From positions 1 through 61,811 of the forward strand of contig NZ_JAHESC010000043.1 in NCBI RefSeq assembly GCF_018598185.1: 61,811 nt of DNA. The letters run 5' to 3'. The stretch is from Dawidia soli (GTDB lineage: Bacteria; Bacteroidota; Bacteroidia; Cytophagales; Cyclobacteriaceae). The notes under the pieces were generated by a model. It was not told the origin of the DNA. It made no database searches and was given only the letters and a program-made list of their open reading frames with translations. Every line of letters begins with the position of its first letter. Position 1 is the stretch's first letter. The position numbers and the translations under genes were made by a program. Positions 53,702 to 61,811 of the stretch are shown here, in pieces.

Positions 53702-55279
53702 ATGACGCAACAGGAATCATTGGTCGAATACGGCTTCAACCGCGTCATCATTACCATTACGGCGGTGATGTGTGCGCTGCTGGAGATCATCGATACGACC
53801 ATCGTCAACGTAGCGTTGAATGACATGCGGGGCAACCTGGGCGCCACGCTCAACGACGTGAGCTGGGTCATTACAGCCTACGCCATCGCCAATGTTATTG
53901 TCGTACCGCTCACCAGCTGGCTTTCGCAGCAGTTTGGACGCCGTAACTACTTTGCCGTATCGATCGTGATCTTTACGGTCGCATCTTTCCTCTGCGGCAA
54001 CGCAACCTCTATCTGGGAGCTGGTGTTCTTCCGCTTTATCCAGGGCCTGGGGGGCGGTGCACTGCTGGTAACGTCGCAGACGATCATCACGGAAGTATAC
54101 CCGCCGGAAAAGCGCGGCATGGCGCAGGCGCTGTATGGCATGGGCGTGATCGTAGGACCGACACTGGGGCCGCCGCTGGGGGGCTATATTACGATGAACT
54201 ACAGCTGGCCGTATATCTTCTATATCAACATCCCGATCGGCGTCATCGCCACCTTGTTGACGCTGTCGTATGTCAAAAGTCCGAACTATGGTGGGAAGAA
54301 ATCGCTGGGCGATGTAGACTGGCTGGGTATCGGCTTCCTGATCATGGCCGTGGGATCACTGCAATTTGTATTGGAGAAAGGGCAGGAGCACGACTGGTTT
54401 GAAGATGCGCACATTATATTCTTTGCCGTGTTGGGCGCGCTGGGCATCTACCTCTTCATCTGGCGCGAGCTGGTGGCGAAAGACCCGGCAGTAGAGCTGC
54501 GGGTACTCAAAGATAAGAACCTCGCCATTGGTACCGTGCTATCCTTTATCCTTGGCTTCGGCCTCTATGGGTCGACCTTCGTGATACCGATCTTTACGCA
54601 GAACTCGCTGGGATGGACCGCGCTGCAAGCGGGTATAATGCTGGTGCCCAGTTCGGTTGCCACCGGTATCATGATGCCTTTCGTGGGACGAGCCGTTCAA
54701 AAGGGGATATCGCAAAAGTACCTGATCGCAATGGGCTTCTGCGTGTTCTTTGGCTTCAGTTTCTGGGCCTATACCGTGATCACGCCGTTTACCGGCGAAG
54801 GCGACTTCTTTTGGATGCTGATGGTGCGGGGTGTAGGTCTAGGCCTGTTGTTCGTGCCGGTTACTACGTGGGCGCTCTCCTCGCTCAAGGGGAAAGAGAT
54901 CGGGCAAGGCGCAGCCTTTACGGGCATGGTGCGGCAGTTGGGTGGGTCGTTCGGCATTGCGCTGATCAGTACCTATATCAGCCGCAAGAACGTGCAGCAT
55001 CGCGCCGACCTCATCGACCACGTATCGTCATATGATCCCAACGTAACACAGCGGCTGAACGGCATGCAGGCCAACTTTATGTCGCATGGCTCTACAGCCG
55101 AGGTAGCCGTGCAACAATCCTACCGGGCCATGGAGGGGCTGGTCATGAAGCAGGCGGCGCTGTTGACCTACATGGACGTGTTCCTCGGCATCGGGTTGTT
55201 CTTCCTGCTGTGCGTACCGTTCGTGCTCATACTGAAGCCCGCCAAAGGCAAAGTTGACATGAGCCAGGCAGCACACTAA
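53702..55279 (+). CDS. EmrB-type MFS drug exporter (DHA2, 14 helices)
   Basis: 525 residues, about 14 transmembrane helices. DHA2 motifs are visible: LEIIDTTIVNVALNDM (motif D1), WLSQQFGRRNYF (motif A) and GMGVIVGPTLGPPLGGYI (motif C, Gly/Pro-rich). It uses the proton gradient to export drugs through EmrA and TolC. It is the last gene of the operon, 6 bp after emrA, and is followed by a long terminator stem. Confidence 0.95.
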   Translation: MTQQESLVEYGFNRVIITITAVMCALLEIIDTTIVNVALNDMRGNLGATLNDVSWVITAYAIANVIVVPLTSWLSQQFGRRNYFAVSIVIFTVASFLCGNATSIWELVFFRFIQGLGGGALLVTSQTIITEVYPPEKRGMAQALYGMGVIVGPTLGPPLGGYITMNYSWPYIFYINIPIGVIATLLTLSYVKSPNYGGKKSLGDVDWLGIGFLIMAVGSLQFVLEKGQEHDWFEDAHIIFFAVLGALGIYLFIWRELVAKDPAVELRVLKDKNLAIGTVLSFILGFGLYGSTFVIPIFTQNSLGWTALQAGIMLVPSSVATGIMMPFVGRAVQKGISQKYLIAMGFCVFFGFSFWAYTVITPFTGEGDFFWMLMVRGVGLGLLFVPVTTWALSSLKGKEIGQGAAFTGMVRQLGGSFGIALISTYISRKNVQHRADLIDHVSSYDPNVTQRLNGMQANFMSHGSTAEVAVQQSYRAMEGLVMKQAALLTYMDVFLGIGLFFLLCVPFVLILKPAKGKVDMSQAAH

Positions 55280-55296
55280 TTCAGGATATTTCAATA

Positions 55297-55391
55297 CACA
55301 CGACATCCGCGCACAGCGCAGGGCCGGGCTGGAGTTTTTAGAGGGGTTGCCTGGTCCGCGCGCTGTCCGCGGATGTTCGTGTTTTTTTCTT
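55297..55391 (+). terminator. Long-stem terminator of the efflux operon
   Basis: ACACGACATCCGCG with nearby CACAGCGC (55297-55318) pairs with GCGCGCTGT and CGCGGATG-TTCGTGT (about 55357-55381) around a 38-nt loop; seven Ts follow (55382-55388). The T-tract runs straight into the next gene's promoter region. Confidence 0.75.
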
Positions 55392-55403
55392 TTATCTTTC
55401 GGC

Positions 55404-56318
55404 ATGCTTAGATACCTCTTCCTTGCATGCATGCTGTCGTCCACCCCGCTGATGGCGCAGATCTACACACCGAAGTTCGATGTACAGGGCCACCGTGGTG
55501 CCCGCGGCCTGAAGCCCGAGAACACCATACCCGCGTTTATCACCGCCCTCGATTCGGGCGTGATGACATTGGAAATGGATGTGGTCATTACCAAAGACCG
55601 GCAGGTAGTGCTGTCACACGAACCCTGGATGTCGTCGGAGATCTGCCTCGACACCGCCGGCAATGTCTTTACCGGCAAGGATGAAAAACGCTACGCCATC
55701 TACGACATGACCTATGCCCAGGTGGCCCGCTTTGACTGCGGCTCAAAGATCAACGAGCGGTTTCCCCAGCAGCAAAAAATGCCCGTAGCAAAACCCCTGC
55801 TGCGCGATGTGCTGATCGCCGTGGAAGACCACATCAAAGGCGTGACGTTATATGAAGTGGATTACAACATCGAGATCAAAAGCTCGCCCGACGGCGATAA
55901 AAAACTTCACCCCACGGTAGAGGAATATTCCGACCTGGTGTATGCCATGCTGGACGAATACATTCCGATGGACCGCGTGGTGATCCAATCCTTCGACTTC
56001 CGCGTGTTGCGCTACTGGCATAAAAAATATCCGGATATCCGCCTGGCGGCGCTGGTGGAGAACGTTAAGTCCGTAGACGCCAACCTGGCCGACCTCGGGT
56101 TTAACCCGGCGATCTACAGCCCGTACTTTAAATTGATCACCAGGGAGCGGGTCGACGCCCTGCACAAACGCCGGATCCGCGTCATTCCCTGGACGGTAAA
56201 CGAAACTTCAGACATGCTGTCGCTGAAAGGCATGGGCGTGGATGGCTTTATCACCGATTACCCCGACCGGGCCAGGCGGTATAAAATGACACTGGGCATG
56301 AACGTGCAGAAGAAATAG
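55404..56318 (+). CDS. Glycerophosphodiester phosphodiesterase, exported
   Basis: About 304 residues with a signal peptide (FLACMLSSTPLMAQ). The GDPD TIM-barrel is shown by DVQGHRGARGLKPENTIPAF, LEMDVVITKDRQVVLSHEPW and the C-terminal RRIRVIPWTVNETSDMLSLKGMGVDGFITDYPDRA. It hydrolyses glycerophosphodiesters from phospholipid breakdown in the periplasm to glycerol-3-P and alcohols. The ATG at 55404 follows TATCTTTC by only 3 bp, a -7-like element, so a leaderless message is possible. Confidence 0.93.
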   Translation: MLRYLFLACMLSSTPLMAQIYTPKFDVQGHRGARGLKPENTIPAFITALDSGVMTLEMDVVITKDRQVVLSHEPWMSSEICLDTAGNVFTGKDEKRYAIYDMTYAQVARFDCGSKINERFPQQQKMPVAKPLLRDVLIAVEDHIKGVTLYEVDYNIEIKSSPDGDKKLHPTVEEYSDLVYAMLDEYIPMDRVVIQSFDFRVLRYWHKKYPDIRLAALVENVKSVDANLADLGFNPAIYSPYFKLITRERVDALHKRRIRVIPWTVNETSDMLSLKGMGVDGFITDYPDRARRYKMTLGMNVQKK

Positions 56319-56643
56319 CACGATGCCAACGAAACTGGCCGAACTGGCCGAAACTGGCGCAAGTTTGAGCACCGAGCGGTAGCGTAGGTGCGGTAACTTG
56401 TGCCGCGACGGTTGGCAGTTTGTAACTGCCGTCTGCCCTCTCAAGCTGTCCGCCGCTGTGACCGGCGCCAGCATAGCCATAGCAAACCTATACCCATCCT
56501 TATAGCATCCTTATAGCAAACATAGGGATACCTTATTGTAAGCATATAAAGAGTATAGTAAAATGAAAGTTGCGAAGCTGCCGGAGCACTGGTTTGTTTG
56601 ATGGCGCTGTATTCCGTATCCTTGCGCAAAATTTTTCCCTCGC
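56319..56643. other. Gene-free spacer with repeats and a kinase promoter
   Basis: The 325-bp stretch holds three tandem near-copies of GAAACTGGCC (56331-56359), a REP-like palindrome region (56357-56430), an A/T-rich part, and a promoter candidate: TTTG (56593-56596), 20 bp, TATCCTTG (56617-56624). No coding frame or tRNA was seen. Confidence 0.6.
56357..56430. repeat. REP-like composite palindromes
   Basis: An outer hairpin pairs CAAGTT (56360-56365) with AACTTG (56395-56400) and GCACC (56369-56373) with GGTGC (56387-56391). A second hairpin has GGCAGTT, TGT, AACTGCC (56414-56430), the same CAGTT-TGT-AACTG core as the element at 34849. Such elements are usually copied by RAYT transposases elsewhere in the genome (inference). 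Confidence 0.55.
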
Positions 56644-57639
56644 ATGAAGAAATACGACGTTTATGGCATCGGCAACGCCATTGTGGATATTGTAACAGAA
56701 GTCGAATACGACTTTTTTGAAAAGAACGGTATCGAAAAGGGCGTCATGACCCTGGTGGATGAGAAACGCCAGGTGGAGCTGATGAAGGCCATAGACATGA
56801 AAAAAAGCAAGCTCACGGGCGGCGGCTCTGCGGGGAACACCGTAACGGCCATCAACCAGTTTGGCGGAAAAGCTTTTTACTCGTGTCTGGTGGCCAACGA
56901 CGAGCTGGGCAAATTTTTCCTGGACGAGCTGAGCCGCAGTGGGGTAGACACCAATATGCGTCACGAAACCTGCCCTCCGGGCGACTCGGGTCGCTGCCTG
57001 GTGATGACCTCGCCCGACGCGTCGCGTACCATGAACACGTTTTTGGGCGTAAGCTCGCTGCTGTCACCCGAGCACCTGGACGAAATCGCCATCAAAAATT
57101 CTTCCTACGTCTACCTGGAAGGCTACCTGGTGCCCAGCCCGCAAGGCCTGCAGGCACTGAAGGAGGCAAAGCGCATCGCCGAACGCAACAAAGTAGATGT
57201 AGCGCTGACCTTTTCCGACCCCAGCATGGTGAAATATTTCTCGCAGCAAATGACCGAGATCGTCGGCGCCAGCGTAGACCTGCTGTTCTGTAACGACGAG
57301 GAGGCCATGCTCTTTACCGGCACCACCTCGGTAAGCGAGGCCCGCGAAAAACTGCGCGGCGTGGCCAAGCGGTTTGTGATCACCCTGGGAGCCAACGGCG
57401 CCCTGATCTTTGACGGCGATACCTTTATTCAGATCGAGCCGTACAAAGTGAAGGCGGTCGATACAAACGGAGCCGGCGACATGTTCGCGGGGGCCTTCCT
57501 GTATGCCATCACACACGGCCACAGCTACGCCGAAGCCGGCAAACTGGCATCGCTGGCATCGTCGCGCGTGGTGTCGCAATGGGGCCCGCGCCTGGAAACG
57601 GCCCAGGCTCAAAAAGTGCTGCAGGAGCTGACGGCGTAA
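56644..57639 (+). CDS. PfkB-family kinase, adenosine/sugar kinase-like
   Basis: 331 residues of ribokinase fold: YDVYGIGNAIVDIVTEV at the start, TGGGSAGNTVTAINQFGG substrate loop, and KAVDTNGAGDMFAGAFLYA with the catalytic Asp. The pattern is closest to the adenosine-kinase-like proteins common in Bacteroidota, but the true substrate may be another nucleoside or sugar. It lies apart from the GalNAc kinase gene and is probably housekeeping. Confidence 0.88.
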   Translation: MKKYDVYGIGNAIVDIVTEVEYDFFEKNGIEKGVMTLVDEKRQVELMKAIDMKKSKLTGGGSAGNTVTAINQFGGKAFYSCLVANDELGKFFLDELSRSGVDTNMRHETCPPGDSGRCLVMTSPDASRTMNTFLGVSSLLSPEHLDEIAIKNSSYVYLEGYLVPSPQGLQALKEAKRIAERNKVDVALTFSDPSMVKYFSQQMTEIVGASVDLLFCNDEEAMLFTGTTSVSEAREKLRGVAKRFVITLGANGALIFDGDTFIQIEPYKVKAVDTNGAGDMFAGAFLYAITHGHSYAEAGKLASLASSRVVSQWGPRLETAQAQKVLQELTA

Positions 57640-57712
57640 GCCGCATCCAGAAACCGTAAACCAGCCTTTTTACGCTGGATTTGGCACTTTTCGGCAGAAA
57701 TCGCAGTAATGA

Positions 57713-57744
57713 GTTGTAATTTAGACAAATAGTGGCCATCTTTG
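57713..57744 (+). promoter_or_regulatory. Probable rpmH promoter
   Basis: GTTG (57713-57716), 20 bp, CATCTTTG (57737-57744), near the TTTG-TAnnTTTG consensus, 35 bp upstream of the rpmH ATG. Confidence 0.5.
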
Positions 57745-57779
57745 CAGCCCTTAAAAAGTAAGGGTAAAACGGATATACT

Positions 57780-57941
57780 ATGAAACGTACATATCAACCT
57801 TCCCGCAGAAAGAGAAAGAACAAGCACGGTTTCCGTGAGAGAATGGCGTCTGCTAATGGTCGTCGCGTATTGGCTTCCCGTCGCGCGAAAGGTCGTAAGA
57901 AACTGACTGTTTCTGACGAGAAGACATTAAAGCATAAATAA
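57780..57941 (+). CDS. rpmH: 50S ribosomal protein L34
   Basis: A 53-residue basic protein: [18 protein letters not shown], then [20 protein letters not shown] and [15 protein letters not shown], matching L34 apart from the extended C-terminal tail usual in this phylum. It sits 50 bp upstream of rnpA, the standard pairing. It is too short for many gene callers' cut-offs. Confidence 0.97.
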   Translation: MKRTYQPSRRKRKNKHGFRERMASANGRRVLASRRAKGRKKLTVSDEKTLKHK

Positions 57942-57991
57942 TCGCTTTCGGGTAGATGAGCTCCCTGGGAGAGATTGAGTAATTTGATCTC

Positions 57992-58369
57992 ATGGGGAAA
58001 TTTACATTCCGCAAGGAAGAACGACTCTCGAAAGAAAAGCATATACAGGAACTCTTTGCCAGGGGTTCCTCTTTTTATTTGTTCCCGTTCAAGGTAATGT
58101 TCCTTCCGCAGGCCGACCCGGCGGGCCCGGTGCACCAGGTCCTGATCTCGGTCTCCAAGCGTCATTTCAAACGGGCCGTCGACCGCAACCTGATCAAGCG
58201 GCGCATACGCGAGGCCTACCGGCTGCAGCAACAACTTATGCCGGCGGCGCCCCGGCTGGCCGTGGCCTTTATTTACACCCACAAGGAACCGCTGTTATCG
58301 GCCGAGCTGCAGGGAAAAATGCGGAATACGTTGGTAAAACTGGGCAAAATGGCCCTTTCCCCGTCCTAG
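57992..58369 (+). CDS. rnpA: Ribonuclease P protein component
   Basis: 125 residues. The RnpA signature is present: KEERLSKEKHIQELFARG near the start, VLISVSKRHFKRAVDRN followed by LIKRRIREAYRL. It binds the RNase P RNA and helps process tRNA 5' ends. It follows rpmH and precedes the S41 protease gene, as is often seen in Bacteroidota; there is no yidD/yidC or dnaA here. Confidence 0.96.
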   Translation: MGKFTFRKEERLSKEKHIQELFARGSSFYLFPFKVMFLPQADPAGPVHQVLISVSKRHFKRAVDRNLIKRRIREAYRLQQQLMPAAPRLAVAFIYTHKEPLLSAELQGKMRNTLVKLGKMALSPS

Positions 58370-58483
58370 CGGGAAGAGGTTGCCGCGACACCCATCCTTG
58401 CGTATATTTAAAAGATGATTCACACCCGGCAAGCCGGCCGGGGCTTGAGCTAGCAGCCAGTACAATTTCAGATATTATCGATT

Positions 58484-60133
58484 ATGTGGAGAAGATATTC
58501 GTGGTTGATCCTGCTTACGACGGCTGTGGTGGCGCTGGTAGCCTTCCGCAAGCCCGCCGAACGATACTTCGATGTTGCCAAAAGCCTTGATATTTTTGCC
58601 ACCCTCTTCAAAGAGGTCAACGCCTACTATGTTGATGAAATAGAACCTCAAAAGCTCATCCGCAAGAGCATCGACGGCATGCTCGAATCGCTGGATCCGT
58701 ACACGGACTATATTCCCGAGGACGAGATCGAGTCGTTTCGCATCTCCACCACCGGCCAGTACGGGGGCGTGGGCGCGCTGATCGGCATCATCAATAAGAA
58801 AACAACCATCACCTTTCCCTATAAGAATTTCCCGGCCTACCTGGCCGGCGTGAAGGTAGGCGACGAGATCGTTTCCGTGGACGGCCACCTGGTAAAAGGC
58901 AAAACAACGTCAGAGGTAAGCGCCTGGATGAAAGGCAAGCCCAAGACCGAGGTGGAGATCCGCATACACCGCTATGGACTGAAAGACGACCTGGTGTTTA
59001 AGATCCGCCGCGAAAAGATTGCCGTCAGCAACCTGGCCTACACCGGCATGCTGGAGCCGGGCATCGGCTACATCCGCCTCGACGACTTCACCCCTGGCGC
59101 CAGCCGCGAAGTAGGCGAGGCGTTGACCGCCCTGAAAGCGCAAGGCGCCAAAAAAATAATTCTCGACCTGCGCGAGAACCCGGGCGGATTGCTGCACGAA
59201 GCCGTGAACATTGTCAACCTCTTTGTGCCCCGTGGACAGGAAGTCGTGTCGACCAAAGGCAAGGTGGAGGATTGGAACAAAACCTACCGCACGTTGAACA
59301 ACCCCCTGGATACAGAAATACCGATGGTCGTGCTGGTAAGCGAAGGCAGCGCCTCGGCCTCGGAGATCGTGGCCGGTTCTTTACAGGACTACGACCGCGC
59401 CGTACTGATCGGCAAAAAGACCTTTGGCAAGGGCCTGGTGCAAACCACACGCCCCCTCACCTACAACGCCCAGTTGAAAGTGACGACGGCCAAGTATTAC
59501 ATCCCCAGCGGCCGCTGCATCCAGGCGCTGGACTACACCCACCGCAAAGACGACGGTACGGTAACACGCGTAGCCGACTCGCTGAAACGCGAGTTCACGA
59601 CCCGCAACGGCCGCAAAGTCTATGATGGCGCCGGCCTTGATCCGGATGTGGAAGTGGAGTTCGATCCCCTCGGGCGTGTAACCGCCGCGTTGATCAACTC
59701 AGGCCTGGTCTTTGAGTTTGCATCGCGGTATTGCGCCTACAATCCACACATGCCCGACCTGAAAACGTTCCGGTTGTCGGAAAACGACTATGCCGAATTT
59801 TCGGCGCTATTAAAAGAATTTAAGTTTGTCTACGACATGCCGCTGGAGGAAAATGCAAAGCACCTGGCGGAAACGGCGCGGAAAGAGCGCTACTATCGTG
59901 AGCTGGAAGGACCGCTGAACACCCTGCGCGGCAAGATCGAAGCGGGAAAAAACTCCGACCTGGTACGCTTTAAAAAAGAAATTATGCAGGTGCTGGAAGA
60001 GCAGATCGCTTTTCACTACACCCAAAACGAAGGGCAGGCCCTGAACTCGCTGCCGCGTGACAAGGCCGTGCTGGAGGCGCAGAAGCTTCTGAACAATCCG
60101 GTCGCCTATCAGAAAATTCTTTCTCCGAAGTAA
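58484..60133 (+). CDS. S41 C-terminal processing protease (CtpA-like)
   Basis: 549 residues. An N-terminal membrane anchor (WLILLTTAVVALVAF), a PDZ domain (about 85-170, GVGALIGIINKKTTI, GVKVGDEIVSVDG) and the S41 catalytic domain. The catalytic Ser lies in SEGSASASEIVAG and the Lys in GKKTFGKGLVQ. A C-terminal helical region of about 120 residues follows. It trims periplasmic proteins. Its stop overlaps the tsaB start (TAATG). Confidence 0.95.
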   Translation: MWRRYSWLILLTTAVVALVAFRKPAERYFDVAKSLDIFATLFKEVNAYYVDEIEPQKLIRKSIDGMLESLDPYTDYIPEDEIESFRISTTGQYGGVGALIGIINKKTTITFPYKNFPAYLAGVKVGDEIVSVDGHLVKGKTTSEVSAWMKGKPKTEVEIRIHRYGLKDDLVFKIRREKIAVSNLAYTGMLEPGIGYIRLDDFTPGASREVGEALTALKAQGAKKIILDLRENPGGLLHEAVNIVNLFVPRGQEVVSTKGKVEDWNKTYRTLNNPLDTEIPMVVLVSEGSASASEIVAGSLQDYDRAVLIGKKTFGKGLVQTTRPLTYNAQLKVTTAKYYIPSGRCIQALDYTHRKDDGTVTRVADSLKREFTTRNGRKVYDGAGLDPDVEVEFDPLGRVTAALINSGLVFEFASRYCAYNPHMPDLKTFRLSENDYAEFSALLKEFKFVYDMPLEENAKHLAETARKERYYRELEGPLNTLRGKIEAGKNSDLVRFKKEIMQVLEEQIAFHYTQNEGQALNSLPRDKAVLEAQKLLNNPVAYQKILSPK

Positions 60134-60843
60134 TGTCGATCATTCTTAGTCTTGAAACTTCTACCCATGTATGCTCGGTGGCGCTGCATGCAGACGGTGC
60201 GTCGCTGGCCTCGGCGGTGACCTACCGCGAGCAGTCGCACGCCTCGAAACTAGCCGTACTAGTGGACCAGGTGCTGTCACTGGCCGATGTGACGATGGCC
60301 CAGCTCGGTGCGGTGGCCGTTTCGTCCGGCCCGGGCTCCTACACGGGACTGCGCATCGGTACGTCTACAGCAAAAGGCCTTTGCTATGCGCTCAACATCC
60401 CGCTCATCGGGGTCGGGGCATTGGATTCGCTGGCGTTAGCGGCGGGACCGTTCAACACATCGCGGGCATTACTTTGCCCCATGATCGATGCCCGCCGCAT
60501 GGAAGTGTATTGCCAGCTGTTGGATGCCGAATACAATGCCGTAAGTCCCGTCGAAGCCAAAGTGATTGATGCGGAAAGTTTTCGGACGCAGCTGGAAGCC
60601 GGTCCTGTCTTGTTTTTTGGAAACGGCGCCGCCAAATGCCAGGGGGTGATCCAACATAAAAATGCCTTTTTCCTGGCGGATGTTCATCCTACGGCAGACA
60701 CCGTAGGTACACTGGCCTGGGAAAAGTTCCGGCGAAATGAAACCGAAGACCTGGTGACGTTCGAGCCCTTTTATCTGAAGGAATTTATGATCAAAGCGCC
60801 GGCAACACCGGAAGTTGCGGCGGCCGCGAACAAAACAGCCTGA
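60133..60843 (+). CDS. tsaB: tRNA t6A biosynthesis protein TsaB
   Basis: 236 residues of ASKHA fold: ILSLETSTHVCSVALH at the start, SSGPGSYTGLRIGTSTAKGLCYAL as the hallmark, and CPMIDARRMEVYCQLLD. It works with TsaD and TsaE on threonylcarbamoyl transfer to A37 of ANN-decoding tRNAs. It shares one base with the upstream protease stop. Confidence 0.95.
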   Translation: MSIILSLETSTHVCSVALHADGASLASAVTYREQSHASKLAVLVDQVLSLADVTMAQLGAVAVSSGPGSYTGLRIGTSTAKGLCYALNIPLIGVGALDSLALAAGPFNTSRALLCPMIDARRMEVYCQLLDAEYNAVSPVEAKVIDAESFRTQLEAGPVLFFGNGAAKCQGVIQHKNAFFLADVHPTADTVGTLAWEKFRRNETEDLVTFEPFYLKEFMIKAPATPEVAAAANKTA

Positions 60844-60864
60844 AGCTGATGTTTTAACAACGCT

Positions 60865-61383
60865 ATGGAAGCAGAGGAACAAATTGTAAACCGCGTAGCC
60901 AACAGCGGCCTGATTACCTTCGACCTGGAAGAATATTATCAGCCCGGGCCGCGCGTACTTATCGACATAAAAGATCAGCTCTTTCAAGGACTTATCCTGA
61001 AGGAAAAGGATTTTCGTGATCATATCAAAGCACACGATTGGAAGCAATATGAAGGCGCGTATGTAGCCGTCACGTGCTCTGTCGATGCGATTGTGCCGAC
61101 ATGGGCGTATATGTTGTTAGCCATTGCCCTGGAGCCGCACGCAAAGCGTGTCTTTTTTGGTTCGGCAGAGGCGCTGGAAGTAGCATTGTATCAGGAGCGT
61201 CTTGCGCAAATCGATTGGCAGATCTTTAAAGATGCAAAAGTGGTGGTGAAAGGCTGTAGTAAAGTGGCCGTTCCCATCGCCGCATACGTCGAGGCGACCA
61301 ACAAATTGAAGCCGTTAGCCGCAAGTTTGATGTTTGGTGAACCCTGTAGTACAGTTCCACTCTACAAGCGACCAAAAGTTTAG
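60865..61383 (+). CDS. DUF2480-family protein
   Basis: 172 residues, soluble, no signal peptide. It matches DUF2480, a family restricted mainly to Bacteroidota, with EEQIVNRVANSGLITFDLEE at the start and AYVAVTCSVDAIVPTWAYML in the middle. No function is known. It starts 21 bp after tsaB, so probably shares its transcript. Confidence 0.88.
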   Translation: MEAEEQIVNRVANSGLITFDLEEYYQPGPRVLIDIKDQLFQGLILKEKDFRDHIKAHDWKQYEGAYVAVTCSVDAIVPTWAYMLLAIALEPHAKRVFFGSAEALEVALYQERLAQIDWQIFKDAKVVVKGCSKVAVPIAAYVEATNKLKPLAASLMFGEPCSTVPLYKRPKV

Positions 61384-61468
61384 AAAAATTTACTGGAGTG
61401 TAACTTCTTTACAATCAGACTTTAGCCAGGGTAGGAAGGGGACTGTAGAAAAAATCTCACACAGCATT

Positions 61469-61499
61469 TTTGCATCTTATCAAACCTTGGCTACATTTG
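61469..61499 (+). promoter_or_regulatory. Tandem promoter P1 (perfect TTTG-N19-TAnnTTTG)
   Basis: TTTG (61469-61472), exactly 19 bp, TACATTTG (61492-61499). Transcription should begin at about 61503. Confidence 0.8.
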
Positions 61500-61531
61500 C
61501 ATCCCCAATCGCTAGAAGGGCGACGGGGATG
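61500..61531 (+). other. Hairpin at the P1 start site
   Basis: CATCCCC (61500-61506) pairs with GGGGATG (61525-61531), and TCGC (61509-61512) with GCGA (61520-61523), giving an 11-pair stem with small bulges at or near the +1 of P1. Confidence 0.6.
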
Positions 61532-61653
61532 CAAGCGGTGAAAGCCGAGAAAAGCAAAAGACACTTGACGTACTGTGGAGATTCTGGTTGGATCTGATGG
61601 ATTGATTCTCTTCACGGAGAGATAAAAAAAGAAGAAAAAAAGTTAGCCGGAAT

Positions 61654-61684
61654 GTTGCAAAGAGAGAAAAGCTTCTTACCTTTG
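61654..61684 (+). promoter_or_regulatory. Tandem promoter P2
   Basis: GTTG (61654-61657), 19 bp, TACCTTTG (61677-61684). It lies 185 bp after P1, in the same direction; tandem strong promoters are typical of rRNA operons. Confidence 0.75.
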
Positions 61685-61811
61685 CACTCCCAAAACGAAA
61701 GAGGGCTTCGAAGATCAGAAGGATTGACGGAGATAAAAGTTGAAAGGTTTAAAAACTGTTAAAGGTTTGCGACCACGGTTGGTCGAAGTCGGAATGGATA
61801 AGTGATTTGAG

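Larger units (their letters stand above)
61384..61811. other. Gene-free spacer and leader, probably upstream of an rRNA operon
   Basis: 428 bp without a convincing coding frame. It holds two strong Bacteroidota promoters (61469 and 61654), a hairpin at the first start site, A-rich stretches and a leader to the window end. No 16S sequence is reached. Ending at this point fits an assembly break at a repeated rRNA operon. Confidence 0.6.

Noticed and set aside
56331-56359. Possible CRISPR-like repeat (three GAAACTGGCC units)
   Set aside because: Units are contiguous, only 9-10 bp long and without spacers.

Overview
The window looks like one complete assembly contig from a GC-rich member of the Bacteroidota, most likely a soil-type Cytophagales bacterium (inference; no rRNA is present to settle it). 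Supporting signs are a SusC/SusD pair, DUF4270 and DUF2480 proteins, LytS/LytTR and HisKA_2 signalling proteins, many SPII lipoproteins, and Bacteroidota-type promoters (TTTG, about 19 bp, TAnnTTTG). The left end carries Illumina/Nextera adapter sequence (1-87) joined to a truncated gene. The right end stops just after two tandem promoters that look like an rRNA operon leader, a usual place for an assembly to break.

Layout. 0.4-6.9 kb: four sensor/response proteins (a six-PAS/GAF HisKA_2 kinase, a REC-PAS-HisKA_3 hybrid, a NarL-type regulator, a PAS-free kinase). 7.1-18.1 kb: a glutamyl-tRNA-reductase-like protein without the catalytic cysteine, then a full chemosensory operon: soluble double-PAS receptor, CheW, CheD, CheY, CheB, CheA, CheC-like phosphatase, a membrane GAF-PAS protein without a kinase domain, and CheR. 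No flagellar gene is present, so the pathway probably serves gliding or a non-motility output. A TACGTA repeat recurs upstream of the first kinase, the second orphan kinase and the reductase-like gene.

18.1-25.2 kb: an outer-membrane barrel protein, a DUF4270 and a Kelch lipoprotein, a LytS/LytTR pair and a DEAD-box helicase. 25.2-42.4 kb: a carbohydrate locus that reads as alpha-GalNAc/alpha-galactoside use: DUF4874/DUF4832 lipoprotein, PKD lipoprotein, GH109 alpha-N-acetylgalactosaminidase, sugar permease, SusC, SusD, AgaR-like DeoR repressor, AgaS, PfkB kinase, tagatose-bisphosphate-type aldolase, GH36-like alpha-galactosidase and a NodB-fold protein. GalNAc would be released outside, imported, and fed via galactosamine-6-P and tagatose phosphates to glycolysis; the GalNAc kinase and GalNAc-6-P deacetylase are not recognisable here.

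42.5-56.3 kb: a YceI-porin operon, a two-gene ABC exporter, an orphan lipoprotein, an ECF sigma/anti-sigma/membrane lipoprotein operon, a TetR-tolC-emrA-emrB drug-efflux operon with clear palindromic operators, and a glycerophosphodiesterase. 56.6-61.8 kb: housekeeping genes (PfkB nucleoside/sugar kinase, rpmH, rnpA, S41 protease, tsaB, DUF2480) leading to the rRNA-type promoters. No tRNA, CRISPR array, insertion sequence or prophage was seen.
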